A DNA stretch of 64,000 nt. It comes from Paracyclopina nana. Taxonomy: Eukaryota > Arthropoda > Copepoda > Cyclopoida > Cyclopettidae. The stretch is taken from contig JAGUCH010000002.1 of the NCBI GenBank assembly GCA_019096065.1, positions 13,404,501 to 13,468,500 of the forward strand, written 5' to 3'. Under the pieces are notes generated by a model. The model ran no database searches. It was not told the origin of the DNA and was given only the letters and a program-made list of their open reading frames with translations. Every line of letters begins with the position of its first letter. Position 1 is the first letter of the stretch. Shown here piece after piece: positions 9,233-21,172 of this stretch. A program made the position numbers and the translations under genes.

Positions 9233-12200
9233 TTAGCGTTTATTTCTTTTTCCTTTGGCTACAAGGGCTTTTAGTGGATCAGCCTGTCTCTGCTCGAACT
9301 TTCTTTTCGCCTTGGAAATCTTGTTGTGTTTGAACTTTTGGCCTTTCTGGTCACTCGAGGCCCTCGCGACTTTCCTCAAACTTCTTGGCACTATGTAATC
9401 GGGGACATTTCTCAACTGCGGCTGGTGCTTCACGGTATGCAAGGCTTTGTCGTGCCTCAGAACCTTGGCATCTTTGGGATTATCAGCCAAATGGGCTTGA
9501 AGCTTGGTTGAGTTGAGGATTTCTTGCCTGATCTCCTTGAGACGAGCTTCTCTAACCGCAATCCTGGTGACAGACCTCCATGCATCCATAGCTCTGTACT
9601 TGAACCCGTCCAACTCCTCAATCTTGAACTGATAAGGCTTGAACACATCTCCTTGATCACTACTGCCAAGGCCATCACGCTCTCTGAGCTCCCTTTCCGT
9701 TTGCTTAGCCCGTTCCAGCTCACGAGCCGCTATCAAGGACAAAGCCGAGCCTTTATTATTGCCCCTAGCAGTGCGTCCCACCCTGTGAATGTAGGAATCC
9801 GTGTCCACAGGGAAGTCAAAGTTGATGACATTAGAGACAAACTGGAAATCGATGCCACGAGCCACACCGGACTCTTTATCCTTCTCTCGCTTACTGTCTT
9901 GATTGTCAATGAGAAATTTCTCATCAGAGGCAACGATGACATCATATATACCCTTGTTGAATTGGGACACAATGTAACACCTCGATGCAGTTGGCAGCTC
10001 AGAGTTGAGCACACACACAGGGATGCCAAATTGCTCAAGGTACAGCTTCACTTGGTAGCATTTGTCAACGTTGTTCACGAAAATAATCGTCTTCCCCTGG
10101 ATGAGCTTGAGCTTGAACAAAGCGTAAATGAGGACAAACTTGTCCTCTTGCTCCATTAGAATCTTGTATTGGGTCAATTGGGAGGAATCTGGCAATGAGG
10201 GCTCTTCCAGCTTAAGGCTGACAGGGTTGTGCAACACTAGCTTTTTTAGCTTAGTCACATCCTCACTCAAAGTTGCACTGGTCAAAACAGCTTGATAGGT
10301 AGTAGGTAAGCTTGCCAGGATAGCTTTCAAGTCTTGCTCGTGGCCAAAAGAAAAGATGAGATCTGCTTCATCAATCACAAGCACTTCAAGTGATTCTTTC
10401 ATATCCAAGTGTCCAGCTTTGATGTGAGCAAGAACCCTAGAGGGAGTTCCCACAATGATGTCCGGCAAGTCTCCAACCAGAAGAGCCTTTTGAGCATCTA
10501 TGTCCACGGCTGTGGGAGATACATCCAAGCTTCTCACGACGCGCCCACAATTACGTGTCAGATCAGTGACAGCTTGGTGAATTTGACCGGCTAGTTCACG
10601 ACTTGGAGCTAGCAAAAGAGCTTTGATACTCTGTTCGCTTGCATTCTTCTTGGAATCGAGCACTTTTTGAATAGCCTGAAAACAATTGAATTGGGTTACT
10701 AGCTGCATACTTTTGAATGGGCTTTCATGCGGAATGAAAAAGTGAAGCGAAAGATAAATTACAGCTTCACTTGGATTTTCTTCAATTTATGAATGAGCGG
10801 GTCGCAAACCCGTTTAACTAGTTCACAGAGTGACTTTTAGAGGAACTGCTTATTTATCATTTTTAATTATATAACTAAGACGAATTTCCAGGAACGGCAA
10901 TGCATAATATTTCCATTATATGTACACAGTCAGAAGGCTGACAGCATGAACGTTTTGATAGATGACATATACCAGATTTGTTGTATTTTTAATCCTTGAA
11001 AGCTTATAATAGTTGACGATGACACGCGATACGTGGAATGGAAACCCTTCTCCAAACAGTACATTGAAACGAAGCGAAAAATGGTGTCTAGTACGAAGAA
11101 TGCACAAGGTTGAGGCGTCAACGACGTGATGCGGACAGCAGGGAGCGGGTGTTAAACAAAACCTTGACTTATAGCATCTTTCAAAAAAATCCTTTTTTAA
11201 CTTAGTACTAAATTGAAGCAGAAAAGCTAAAATGAACAAAGACCTCAATACTATAAGTAATAAGTACAGCCAGTTTAGCACTATTTGGGAGGTCGCATCG
11301 GCTATAGGCTAGCTCAAAACTCGTTCGGAACTATTCCGCTAGAAGGAGCTAAGATTTGTTGTTGGCGGAATTTGCGTAAGCGACCATGCGCTCAAAATAT
11401 ATTTTTGCCATTCGTTCATTCAAAGCGCCAAAATGTAAACATAATAAAAATATCCAAGCATGGATACACCTTCCCCCCCTACGCTGGCGCCATCAAATGG
11501 TGAAGTGGCAAAACGCCTGAACTAAATCTTTTAGCCTAGGCTATACTGGTGTAAGGCTAATCGGTAAAAGGCGAGATGGTGAAAGGCCAATTGGCCAAAG
11601 GCGAGATTGGTGAAAGGCTATGAAAAAAAGGCTAAATTGATAATGATACAAAAGTACAAATCATTTAATGACATCTATTTTGATCATTAAAGTTTTAGCA
11701 ATAAAAGTCAGCTGCATCTTTTAAATGTTGAGCGAAATAACTGGTTTTCATTGCCTAATTTTCCTCAACATTCGAAAAAAGCTTTAAATGTTACGGGTTT
11801 GCTTAGCTTTTTACCTTAGCTTAGCTTCTTCTGGCAAAATGAGAAATGCCTAGTGTCTTGAAAATAAAGTAACCTATTAGCCTAAAACCAAATAGCCTTT
11901 TGTCGAATAGCCTTTAACCAGTATACCCGTCGCATCCCTGTTGCCCCACACTGTTTGCCCCACGCCGTTTGCCTTCCTCCCATTTGCCTTTTTGAACTTT
12001 TCGACTCTTTGGACATTTGCCTTTTTGAACTTTTCGACTCTTAGGACATTTGCCATTTTGAACTTTTCGACTCTTTGGACATGTGCCTATTTCCTGTTTG
12101 CCTTCTTGGACGTTTGGCCCCCCTCCCATTTGCCCTTTAGGATATTTACCCCCCTCCCTTTCGCCTCTTTGGCCGTTTGCCTCTTTGGCCATTCGCCTCT

Positions 12201-15200
12201 TTGGCCATTTGCCTCTTTGGACGTTTGATTCTTTGCTTCTTATGACTATCTGAATGAATTGCAAACTATTTAGACCAGAATTGCGCGCCCCATCTACTTA
12301 GCTGCTGAACTATCCAGTTTGCTCAGTCAGCATTGAGATGCTCCATGTTTTCCTTATTGCTCAACCTTCTACAGTTTCTCACTTGTTACGATTACTTCTG
12401 AATCAATAACAACTACCTTGATACTTTGGATTTACTGCCCTATAATTGGCCTATAGGGCGAAACTAGAAGTACCATATTTCTGCTAGCGGATTTTAGTTG
12501 AAACCATGGAGGGCTGAGAACTGCCTTGTCTAGGTGGACTCGCAATTAAAATTGGCTGGTTCTCTGAATAGAGGTGCAGTATCTTTTGGTTCTCCTTGGT
12601 TCTCTAAACTACTTGTAGTTTAAAAGATTTCCTATGCTAAATATACCTATTTTCAAAGCCCTAGATTCAAAGATATTATCAAGTTTTTGAGGACTATTTC
12701 TAAAAATTAGGGACAATTCACTACTTTTGGGCTGGCTTTTTCCAAGTTTCTTAGCTTTTGCCATGCCAGTACAACAACTGTAGCATGGCCATCATGATTA
12801 CCAGAAAATACTTTTTCCTCAATTCATTGCAAGGAATGGCTCATTTGTCAAAAAACTGGCTCTTTTTATTGAACCCACACTAGATGAACTTGTTTGTTTT
12901 GATCTCACACAGAGTGGAGCTGCAAAAAGTAAGGCTATTTTTTCTTATTCGATCCTTCATGCTCAGGTCTGGATATGATGTGACTCATGATCCAAAATTT
13001 CTTGACTTTCATGAATCTTGCTCAAAATGGTACCATTCTGTTCCTTGAATCAATTGTACTGTTACAAGCTCAAAAAGAGAGCTTTCTTTGTCATTTTGTT
13101 GTCTACAACTCTAAAAAACTTTTTGTTTACTTTTTGTTTGAAGCGCTATTTTTGCCGCAATTGCTACGCACGCTTACTCGTACGCCAAAGAACCAAAAAT
13201 TCAGCACCATCTATTGCATTTTGTCTGTCTTTTGCTCCATTGATCTACCTAGTGTTCTAGATATAACTCCGCCCACTTCGCTCTTATATCTAGAACACTA
13301 GATCTACCATAATGTGTTCTTGTGTTCTACATTGAGTCCATCTGACTCTCCCTATCGGGATGATAAGGTGGCAAGTCATATGGGGTCTATCTGACCCTGG
13401 TCTATCCGACCAATCTGGCTCTTCAGCCATGTATTTTGCCTGCTACAGTAGCAGCTCACCAATGTATTTAGCGTCAGCTAAGGGGGCATTTCCAGCCGAA
13501 ACACAAACTGGCAAAAGTTTCAACTGTCTCTTATCTTTAATGAATTCAGACTGATTGGGAAGTAAATAAAGCACTCCAAAAGCAACCATTGCATTACTAC
13601 CGTCATAACTACCTTCTTAATTAGCTTGCTTGGTGGCATTTTGTAATATGTTTGATATTATGGTTTTGTCTGCCTCAATGTAGGCGCTGGAGCCTTTTTT
13701 TAACCTTGGGTGAGGCCAGACAACTTTAAAGTCTAACCAATGTTCGGCAAAGTTTCAAATGATCAACTGCATTATGCACAAAATGCTCCACATTCAAAAG
13801 AGGCAACTCAGGAAAGTGTCAAAAGAGGCAAATGTACAAAGAGGGAAACGTCTGACGACATTTTTGCAAGAGTTGCAGTAATGTCGACGACTTGAATGGA
13901 ATAATGACGACACTTTTGCCAGAGTTGCAGTGATCTAGACAACATCTATGGAATATCAAAGACACTTTAGCAGTTATCTTAGCGTCGACATTTACTGTGC
14001 ACCTACGACGACACTTATTTGATAGCTGATATTTTGTTGACTGTACCCACATAGTTGTTTTTTAGCAGAATTATAAATGTTACGAATCTTTGCCATAATT
14101 TGAGAGCCTTTTTGTCAAATAAAAAAAAAATTAAAGTTTGATGCAAAACGTTTTGAATTTCACAATACGACCTTTCAAGGCAACAGACCTAAAATATGTA
14201 CAGAGTTTTCAAAAAATACAAAATGTCAAGCTGCTCAAGACTGAACTATTGGGTGTCGACATTAATGCTGCATGAATTTCGGCACAAATGTTACTATGAC
14301 ACAAGTGTCGTCATTGGTGTATCATGGGAAAAAAATATTGTTGACATTACTGCAAAACTACGTTCAAAGCGTCGGCGCATACGCATCATTGTGTGTATTT
14401 TTGTCGACATCAATTTTTCAGACCATTTCATAAACAACCACTTTTGCAACTACCTATCAAAAAATGGCTGGAACTCAGTAAACTCGCCCAATTTATGAAT
14501 GAAATATCATGTCTTCTTCAGCATAGTCTTTTTAGTCAATAGGCCTAAAAAATTGGTCCTTCATGAAAATCTGTTTAGAAGCCAGACTCTTGGTATCAAG
14601 GTTTTCTGCTAGTTTTTTGTTCCAAAAGAAAAAATGTGCATGTTAACATCGAAACTTTTATTGGGACCGTAGATAAGTGCTTACCCACCATAATTACCTG
14701 GCAAAGCTATTGACTTAGAAGAGATGAATGGCTCAAAAAGTGCTCAACTGGCTGTACTTATTGCTCTTTGCTCATTTTCTATCATAGCTTCAAGGGGAAT
14801 GTGGTACTCAATCAAAATACGAATTTTTCAAGGATGCTATCTACAGCCATGATAAGGACTTAACGCCCGCTCTCTGTTGTCCACATCGTGGACGCCTAAA
14901 TCTAGTTTACATACGCAATCATTTTTTGAACAATCAGTCATTTTTGGGGGTGCCGTCACTAAGGCCTAAAATGAGGTGGGTTTTAGGATCTAAAATCAAA
15001 GTGGATTTTACGATCTAACAAATTGGGTTTTAAAGCCAACAGATTTGGCATCAGGGTATTAAGATCTAAGTGGAAAAATCAAATAAAGTTCATCATGGGT
15101 TTTAATATCTAAAGGCCTAGGTTTTATGATCTAACAGACCAAAAAAATATTCTCGAAATCATTTTGCCGACTAAAACCTGAGCAAGCATTACATGAAAAT

Positions 15201-15968
15201 TAAATGCTAAATGCTTAAATGCTATTATTGAAGTGTTGATAATTGACAATTAATGTTCCAACATTTTAGACTTAAAAACCCACGCCTTTAGATCAAAACA
15301 CCCAGGTACAACAAAATGATGCTTTTCCAATGTAGATCTTAAAACCCAGGTGACTAGATCTTAACATCCAGTTGTTAGGCTTTAGCATCCAAATCTTTAG
15401 ATCTTAAAACCTAGGAGAAAAAAAGCTTAGGCTTTAAAACCTATCTTTATAATAGATCCTAAAACCCACCCCTATTTTAGGCTTTAGTGACTTCTCCCAT
15501 TTTTGGGATTGGAATTCCATCAGGGCAAAATATTCAGGCTCATGTTTGCATCCGACCAAGCGAGCGCTGATAACGCACCAACTTCAACTAAGAGCTCAAA
15601 ATAGCATTCTTTCTATGCCAAGCCTAAAAATTAGGACAATGCAAGCTTTTGAGCTTTTTCAGTCCACACCTCAGTATAAATAGGCGAATAGGAGCCGGCA
15701 TTTGACAAGTTACAAAAATATTGTTCAGAAAAATTCCTACATTGCCATGAAAAATGGAAGAGAAAGTACTCACAGGAATGGCAAAAGCACCAGTTTTTCC
15801 AGAGCCAGTCCGACCCTTTGCGAGCACATCTTTGCCTTCTAAGATGAATGGGATTGCTTTTTGTTGGATAAGCGTCGGCTCGCACCAACCAAGCTTAGCA
15901 ATTGCCTTGAGAATTCGGTCATCAAGTCCCATTTCGTGAAACTGCGGGGGTTTCTCGTCCTCGTCCAT
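9233..15968 (-). CDS. DDX56: DEAD-box RNA helicase DDX56 with a 5.1-kb intron
   Basis: Two exons, 15968-15774 and 10675-9233, encode 545 residues (vertebrate DDX56 is 547). Exon 1 gives the Q-motif region and Walker A (GRTGSGKT, residues 52-59) and ends at AIP. Exon 2 resumes with [10 protein letters not shown], then PSRELA, VGTPSR, the DEAD box (residues 167-170), SAT, RGIDF and the GRTARG motif. The C-terminus has the family-specific [10 protein letters not shown] and a basic tail. DDX56 is a nucleolar helicase of large ribosomal subunit assembly (yeast Dbp9). The start was chosen at MDEDEKPP because it matches the family N-terminus. The intron of 5,098 nt is about eighty times the usual length here and is full of repeats. 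Confidence 0.93.
11542..11925. repeat. Inverted-repeat unit with TATACTGG ends
   Basis: Inside the DDX56 intron, about 31 bp beginning TATACTGGTGTAAGGCTAAT at 11542 recurs inverted at 11895-11925 with several mismatches. The left arm continues into several loose copies of an AAAGGCnAnATTGG word. I could not find a matching target duplication, so the type of element is unknown. Confidence 0.55.
11945..12240. repeat. Degenerate tandem minisatellite (33-bp and 15-bp units)
   Basis: Three copies of a 33-bp unit (TTTGCCTTTTTGAACTTTTC plus GACTCTTTGGACA) are followed by four copies of a 15-bp unit GCCTCTTTGGCCATT, with variants between them. Long open frames on both strands here (for example 11914-12264 on the minus strand) are products of the repeat and not genes. 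Confidence 0.8.
12265..13241. other. DDX56 intron, no structure recognised
   Basis: AT-rich intronic sequence without a recognisable gene or repeat. Short open frames around 12987-13301 have no family features. Confidence 0.4.
13242..13308. mobile_element. 51-bp hAT-type mini-element with exact 8-bp target duplication
   Basis: The element at 13250-13300 consists of two perfect 17-bp inverted ends, TAGTGTTCTAGATATAA, around a 17-bp centre. It is flanked by an exact direct repeat GATCTACC (13242-13249 and 13301-13308). The ends match those of the 198-bp element at 3385-3582, and the inner CTCCGC...ACTTCG is also shared, so this is a deletion derivative of the same family. Confidence 0.85.
13850..14360. 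repeat. Direct and inverted copies of a ~55-bp GACGACAC repeat
   Basis: Two good copies of GACGACAcTTTTGCcAGAGTTGCAGT begin near 13855 and 13908, with a third decayed copy near 13960. Inverted, more diverged copies lie at about 14260-14350. This may be the remnant of a fold-back element. No target duplication was found. Confidence 0.55.
14940..15506. mobile_element. Fold-back element (GGGTGCC family) with exact 8-bp target duplication
   Basis: A 551-bp element (14948-15498) starts GGGTGCCGTCACTAAGGCC and ends with the complement of GGGAGAAGTCACTAAAGCC. It is flanked by exact ATTTTTGG copies at 14940-14947 and 15499-15506. Inside, both arms repeat short words of the type TTTTANGATCTAA many times. 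No transposase. A 2.2-kb relative lies at 57789-60032. Confidence 0.8.
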
Positions 15969-16609
15969 TTCGCGATATTTTAAGCCTTCACAAATAATAT
16001 TTCCACTACGCACGTGCGTTGTTTTGATTTTTTTGTAAACACATTCACGTTGACAACCAAGTACTCAGATTTCCGCCAAATGGCCTCAGGAAATGCCAAA
16101 GTGAAAAAGTACACCAAGGATTTTTGTGGAAAGCAAAAGGCATATCTGGTAACTAGGGTAATATCTACGTTTTCTCTCTCCTCTGCTAAAGAACATTCTA
16201 GTCGACCCTAGCTGCTCGTAGTTGCAGCAAAAAGCAACCTGCTACCGAAAAAGCCCCTGGAAAATTAGGCAGAAGAAGCTTGTGCGGAAAGACAAAGACA
16301 CTTGTCTGTTCTCAGAGGTTCAGACTTCAGCTGCAAATGTTGGAGCAAGCGCATAGGAAACTCCCCTTTTTGCTACAAGGCAACGATATTATTAGTTGCT
16401 ATAGTTGCGTGTGAAAAGAGAGAGCTCAAATTCCACGTATTACTCATTCGCCTGTTTTGCCTGCTGCTGTCATTATCAAAGTCTGGACTAAAGTACTTAA
16501 ACAAAACTTATCATTCTTCTACATGCAGCGAGAGCTAAAGCAGCTATCTCTTCGATTTGCACGAAGCAGTAAAAACTTTTAGATGGCTCAGAACTGTTAG
16601 AAGATTAAC
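15969..16609. promoter_or_regulatory. Divergent promoter region between DDX56 and the Na+/H+ exchanger
   Basis: 641-bp spacer between divergent genes. A short open frame from 16080 (MASGNAKVKKYTKD...) ends at a possible donor, but I found no exon for it to join. It could be an upstream exon or chance. Confidence 0.35.
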
Positions 16610-18638
16610 ATGGCCAACGAAGATATCCCACCCGAAGTTCGGGTTGACGAGAAGGAGATTGTCCTGCACAAGTTGGACAGCCTCAGCCTTCTTTTGTACA
16701 CCTTTCTGCTCACCATGACCGTTTTGACAATTTGGCTATTCAAGCATCGACGCATTCGTTATCTACATGAAACTGGGCTGGCTCTTTTCTACGGCCTCAT
16801 CATTGGGGCCATTGTGAGGTATGGCTTGAATGGGTTCGGTGAGCAGTCCATCATGAAGGTGAAGCCAATTAGCTCCTCTGAATTGAAGAATGGCACTCAG
16901 AGTGGGCCACCAGGTGATAGTGACACTTGTTCAAATTGTGAGGATCACAACATATCGATTTCTGTTTCCAGATGTTCTGTGGCTGGAGGTTAGGACAATG
17001 CACAATTATCAAGCAGTCACCAACTTGCTGAACAAAACCTTGGCCTACAGCTTCAAAGGAGAAGTGAGAGATGCTGACAACTCTTTTGACCAGAAGGCCA
17101 CCTTCGATCCCGAGATTTTCTTCAATATCCTCTTGCCGCCCATTATTTTCCATGCTGGATACAGCATGAAGAAGCGCTTCTTTTTCCGCAACATCGGTGC
17201 CATTCTCACGTTTGCCTTCATCGGGACCACTATATCAACATTTGCTGTGGCCGGCATCATGTACGGAATCACCCGAATGTTCTCCCACCTCGCCTCCACA
17301 TTCACTTTCCTTGACACGCTGAGGTTTGGTGCACTAATCAGCGCCACTGATCCTGTCACCATTTTGGCCATATTTAATGACCTCCACGTGGATGTCAACC
17401 TGTATGCTATGATATTTGGCGAGAGCGTCTTGAACGATGCGGTTGCTATGGTTATCACTAGAACACTTGAAGATTATGAAGAATCATCGAAGTTAGATGC
17501 TGTCAATCCCACCCCTGGATATTTGGTGTTTCTGCGCTCTTTCGGAGAATTCGTGGGCGTCTTTGGAGGCTCCTTCATTTTGGGAGCTGTCATGGGCTGC
17601 CTGACTGCCATGCTCACCAAGTTCACCCACATTCGCAATTTCCCCCAATTGGAGTCAACTCTGTTTGTGCTCATGTCATATTCCACCTTCTTGATGGCAG
17701 AATGCGTCAATCTCACAGGAATTGTGGCAGTCCTGTCCTGTGGCATCTGCCAAGCCCACTACACATACAACAACTTGTCAGAGGAATCACGAATCGTCAC
17801 CAAGCAATTTTTTGGCCTCCTCAACTTTATGGCGGAGAACTTCATCTTCTGCTACGTGGGCGTGTCCATGTTCACGTTTCCCAAGCATAACTTTGACGCG
17901 GCCTTCATTTTCGGCTCGTTTCTGGCCATCATAGTTGGCCGGGCACTCAACATCTACCCCCTCTCATTCCTGCTAAACATGGGCAGAAAGTCCAAGATCA
18001 CGTGGAATTTGCAGCATATGATGTTTTTGTCTGGACTCAGAGGTGCCATAGCATTTGCCCTGGCCATAAGGAACACCCTGACGGATGCGCGTCAAATGAT
18101 TCTCACATGCACACTCGTGATTGTCATGGTGACAGTTGTCCTCTGTGGAGGATCCACACTCAGTCTACTGACATGGTTGGGCATTCCACTTGGAGTGGAA
18201 GACGATGAAGACAAATCACCACTCTCCAATTCTGTCACCCCGTCAAGGAGCAATTACAACTCCATGGCTGATCCACCCCCTCTCCCACCTGGTAATGAGC
18301 CAGCAGACAAGTCTCGAGCTGCCAAGGCTTGGTCTGGATTCGATACCATGTATATGAAGCCCTTTTTGACCAACTCCAATCCCACCTTGATGGAAACATT
18401 GCCGGGGTGCTGCCATCCTCTGGCTCGAGCTTTGACTACTACCGAGCAACTTCACAAGCATCCCTCAATGATGAATGGGCACTCAAGGGCAAATGATGAT
18501 GATGACGTGGTGCCAGCAGTTGGCAGCATTGATGAGTACGATGATGAAATCACTGTTGAAGTGAACAATTCTGCCGAAAGCAGCGGGATCAACGATCTCA
18601 AGAACGATGAGGCAAAGCAAAAGTTGCCTTCGTATTGA
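16610..18638 (+). CDS. Endosomal/Golgi-type Na+/H+ exchanger (NHE6/7/9 group, SLC9A)
   Basis: Two exons (16610-16913, 16972-18638; intron 58 nt) give 656 residues. The N-terminal part has the organellar NHE signature [19 protein letters not shown]. The transport core has [33 protein letters not shown] and [11 protein letters not shown], where the ND pair is the cation-binding motif of electroneutral CPA1 exchangers. About eleven further membrane segments follow. The C-terminal tail is shorter than in plasma-membrane NHEs and is polar and acidic. These exchangers let luminal protons out of endosomes and trans-Golgi in exchange for Na+ or K+. The splice junction (SGPP joined to DVLWLEVRT) restores the frame and the conserved text. 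Confidence 0.93.
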
Positions 18639-19109
18639 AATTGTGGTGATGATGATACACATCTGTGATGCAGCAGCAGAAACTCATAGAAAATCTTAAG
18701 CATATTCATTCGCTCACTATTTGAGACAATTATAGTTGAAGTTTTATTATTACGAGTTGGAAAAAGAAGTCAATGCTTTTAGCATTTTTTGGCCAATCGG
18801 AATATAAGTGTGCAATTCTTTCTGTTGATATCTTTTTCTTTTGTAGTTAGTTACCTTTTTTATTGTCTTCCTCATAACGAGGTTTGGTCATGGCTCGCAT
18901 CCTTAATTTAAGATCGTTCTAAAAAAGTGAAGAGCCAAAAACTGTATTTTTCGTTGTCGGTTATTGCGCATATGCTATAGCATGAGTAAAAAGTTATCCG
19001 TCAAATTCTTTAGCATACCTAAAATTACTAGAGTTCTTATAATGGATTGAAAATGAGCAAGAGTATTATGATTCTGCCAAGTTGTGAATCTCGTTTGGTT
19101 GAAAAACTG
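18639..19109. other. Convergent 3' regions of the exchanger and aldo-keto reductase genes
   Basis: AT-rich, no gene or clear repeat seen. It presumably holds both 3' UTRs. Confidence 0.5.
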
Positions 19110-20321
19110 CTACTGCTCAATGTCAGGAAAGATGCATGGAAACTTTTGGATTTTGTAGCCATCAGGCAAATCTTGGTCAAGTTTGGGTTGAAAGTCTGAG
19201 ATGTCAATGACTCGAAAGTCAGAATGAAGTTCATCCAGAAGTTTCATTGCGTAGGCCGGTAATTGGAAGTTTAAAGCCTGCATTGGGAGAAAAAAAAACA
19301 TGTTAGAAGAGGGCATCATGTACATATGACTGTCTATTTATAGAATTACTTGGAAATTTTCCAATACGCGCTCCTTTTTAGTTGACTTTGGAATTGCTAT
19401 CACACCGTTTTGTATGGACCAACGAATCATCACTTGTGCAGGTGATTTGCCCAGGTCTTGAGCAATCTTTAAAATTGGAGATTCTGTCAGTAGCCTGCCT
19501 TTGCCCAAGGGACAGTAGCCTTCGAACGCAATATCATTTTCCTCACAAAACGTCCTGAGCGCTCTGGGGTTTTGAAATGGATGAAATTCGCATTGATTGA
19601 CATGTGGCAAAATGCCACTCGTCTCCATGGAATCCATAAGGTCTTCCAAGTCGGAAATCTGCAACATCAAGAGCATTGCCCCTTTCTAATTAAGTCCATT
19701 TGATGCTAACTCACTTGGAAATTGGAAACTCCAATTGATCTTAGTTTTTCAGCGTCGTATAAAAGTTCCAATTCTCGCCAAGTGTCTGCAATGCACGCTT
19801 TGGGATTGATCACTGATGAGGGACAGTAGGGCCAATGAAGCATGTAGAGGTCTAAGTAATCGGTTTTGAGTCTTGACATTGACTCATGCGCAGCTTTTTG
19901 CGTGGTGGCTCTCCCATAATCTTTGGGCCATAATTTTGTTGATAAAAATAATTCAGCTCTGTCAACGTTGCTGTCTTCAATCGCTTTTGCAAGGAAGGCT
20001 TCCACTCCATACCTTTTTGCAGTGTCAATGTGTCTGTACCCACATTCTGAAACATGTCACCATCATGCATTAATCGAACATTCTAGAAGCTGTCACGAAC
20101 TATTATTGAATAACTCAAAAAGAAATCAGTTAGGTCACCTTTGATTGCGTAGACGACGGTGTCGTGCACATATCCTCCGTTGTGTGTTGTGCCTGAAATA
20201 TGGTGGTTCTCTATGTTGTCATGATTAAGTTTAAGTTTAAGTTTCTGTGATACAAACCTAACCCCAAGATTGGCACTTCCACGCCATTCCTCAAAATGAC
20301 ATTCAAGTTTAATTTGGTCAT
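19110..20321 (-). CDS. Aldo-keto reductase
   Basis: Five exons (20321-20258, 20192-20139, 20046-19715, 19658-19350, 19277-19110) encode 308 residues, a normal AKR length. The parts that place it are GVEVPILGLG, YRHIDTAKRYG (catalytic Asp and Tyr), LFLSTKLWP (catalytic Lys), YMLHWPY (catalytic His), IGVSNFQ, NQCEFHPF, YCPLGKG and IPKSTKKERVLENF. These form the TIM-barrel NADPH-binding enzyme that reduces aldehydes and ketones. The substrate cannot be told. The N-terminal exons are small (64 and 54 nt); the donor TTAG|GTTTGT was chosen because only it gives GLGTTHNGGY in frame. The motif AVEFHPF-like NQCEFHPF is closest to plant/yeast-like cytosolic AKRs, but this is not decisive. Confidence 0.92.
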
Positions 20322-21172
20322 TGCACGCGCTGTCACTTTCTAACTTCATTGACAACTAAAGTCTTATTTTTGAACACACGCTCCTTTTTGCGTTGCTTCG
20401 CTGCAATGAGTGATTTTGATTGACTCAAATTGACCCGAGTTTAGTGATGACTCAAGCTTTGACTCGGTTTGAAAGCTCGAGCTAATCATGCGGCTCGAAT
20501 GAAACTCTAATCTTATTTTTATGATACCAGAATTGTCAAAAGCGCATATTTCCACGCTCTGTGTTTCATTAGACCAAAACATATCTCTATTCACTAAAAC
20601 AAATTTTCGTTTGAACACAGCTGCACGCCTAAAAACCCGAAAAATTTTGACTCGACCTAAGCTACCCTATTTTAGCTTTATCCTCTTACTGACGCTCCAT
20701 ATAAAGAACTAGCCATGAACACGTGATAAAATTGCAGCCATCATGTGGCATATGTCTTCGCATTATCATCAAGTAGGAAACAAAGCTTGAGAGAATAAAT
20801 CAATATTTTAAAATTCTACTTTGAATAATTCATAACACCTGCGAGAATATCGAGCCATGGCAGTAACTTGCGCCTTACTTTGTGAAAGCCGATACACCAC
20901 TCAGAAAATATTTTAGAAACACTCTTTTTATCTAAAAGTACAAGGTTTTTGTTCTTAAAACTTGCCAAAATGCAGATAGCTAATCATGAATAAATATGTT
21001 ATTTTTTTGGGAATCATCACTGAGAAGACTTCATTAAGAAGACATTTAAAACAAGTGGCGTTTTTGGAAAATCATTTGGAAACTCTGGTAGCTCGATGAT
21101 CAGCTGATTATCTTTGTAAACAAATGTGAAAAGGCTTTTTTGACACAAAATAGCAATTGATATTTTGCCACC
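20322..21172. promoter_or_regulatory. Divergent promoter region between aldo-keto reductase and UFD1
   Basis: 851-bp spacer. Around 20435-20510 there is a run of CTCAAGCTTTGACTCGG-like and AAAGCTCGAGC words that loosely resemble the AGCTTGAAA repeats at 62580-62710. No gene seen. Confidence 0.35.

Noticed and set aside
11542-11925. Transposon call for the TATACTGG inverted pair
   Set aside because: Flanks do not match as a target duplication; reported as an inverted repeat only.
11914-12264. 116-codon minus-strand frame with KSRKVQKGK repeats, and the plus-strand frame at 11941-12228
   Set aside because: Both are translations of the tandem repeat; the repeat unit lengths (33 and 15 bp) are multiples of three, so frames stay open in any phase.
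16080-16211. Small frame MASGNAKVKKYTKD... as a gene or first exon of the exchanger
   Set aside because: No known family recognised, and no acceptor found that joins it to the exchanger in frame; the exchanger already has a good start at 16610.
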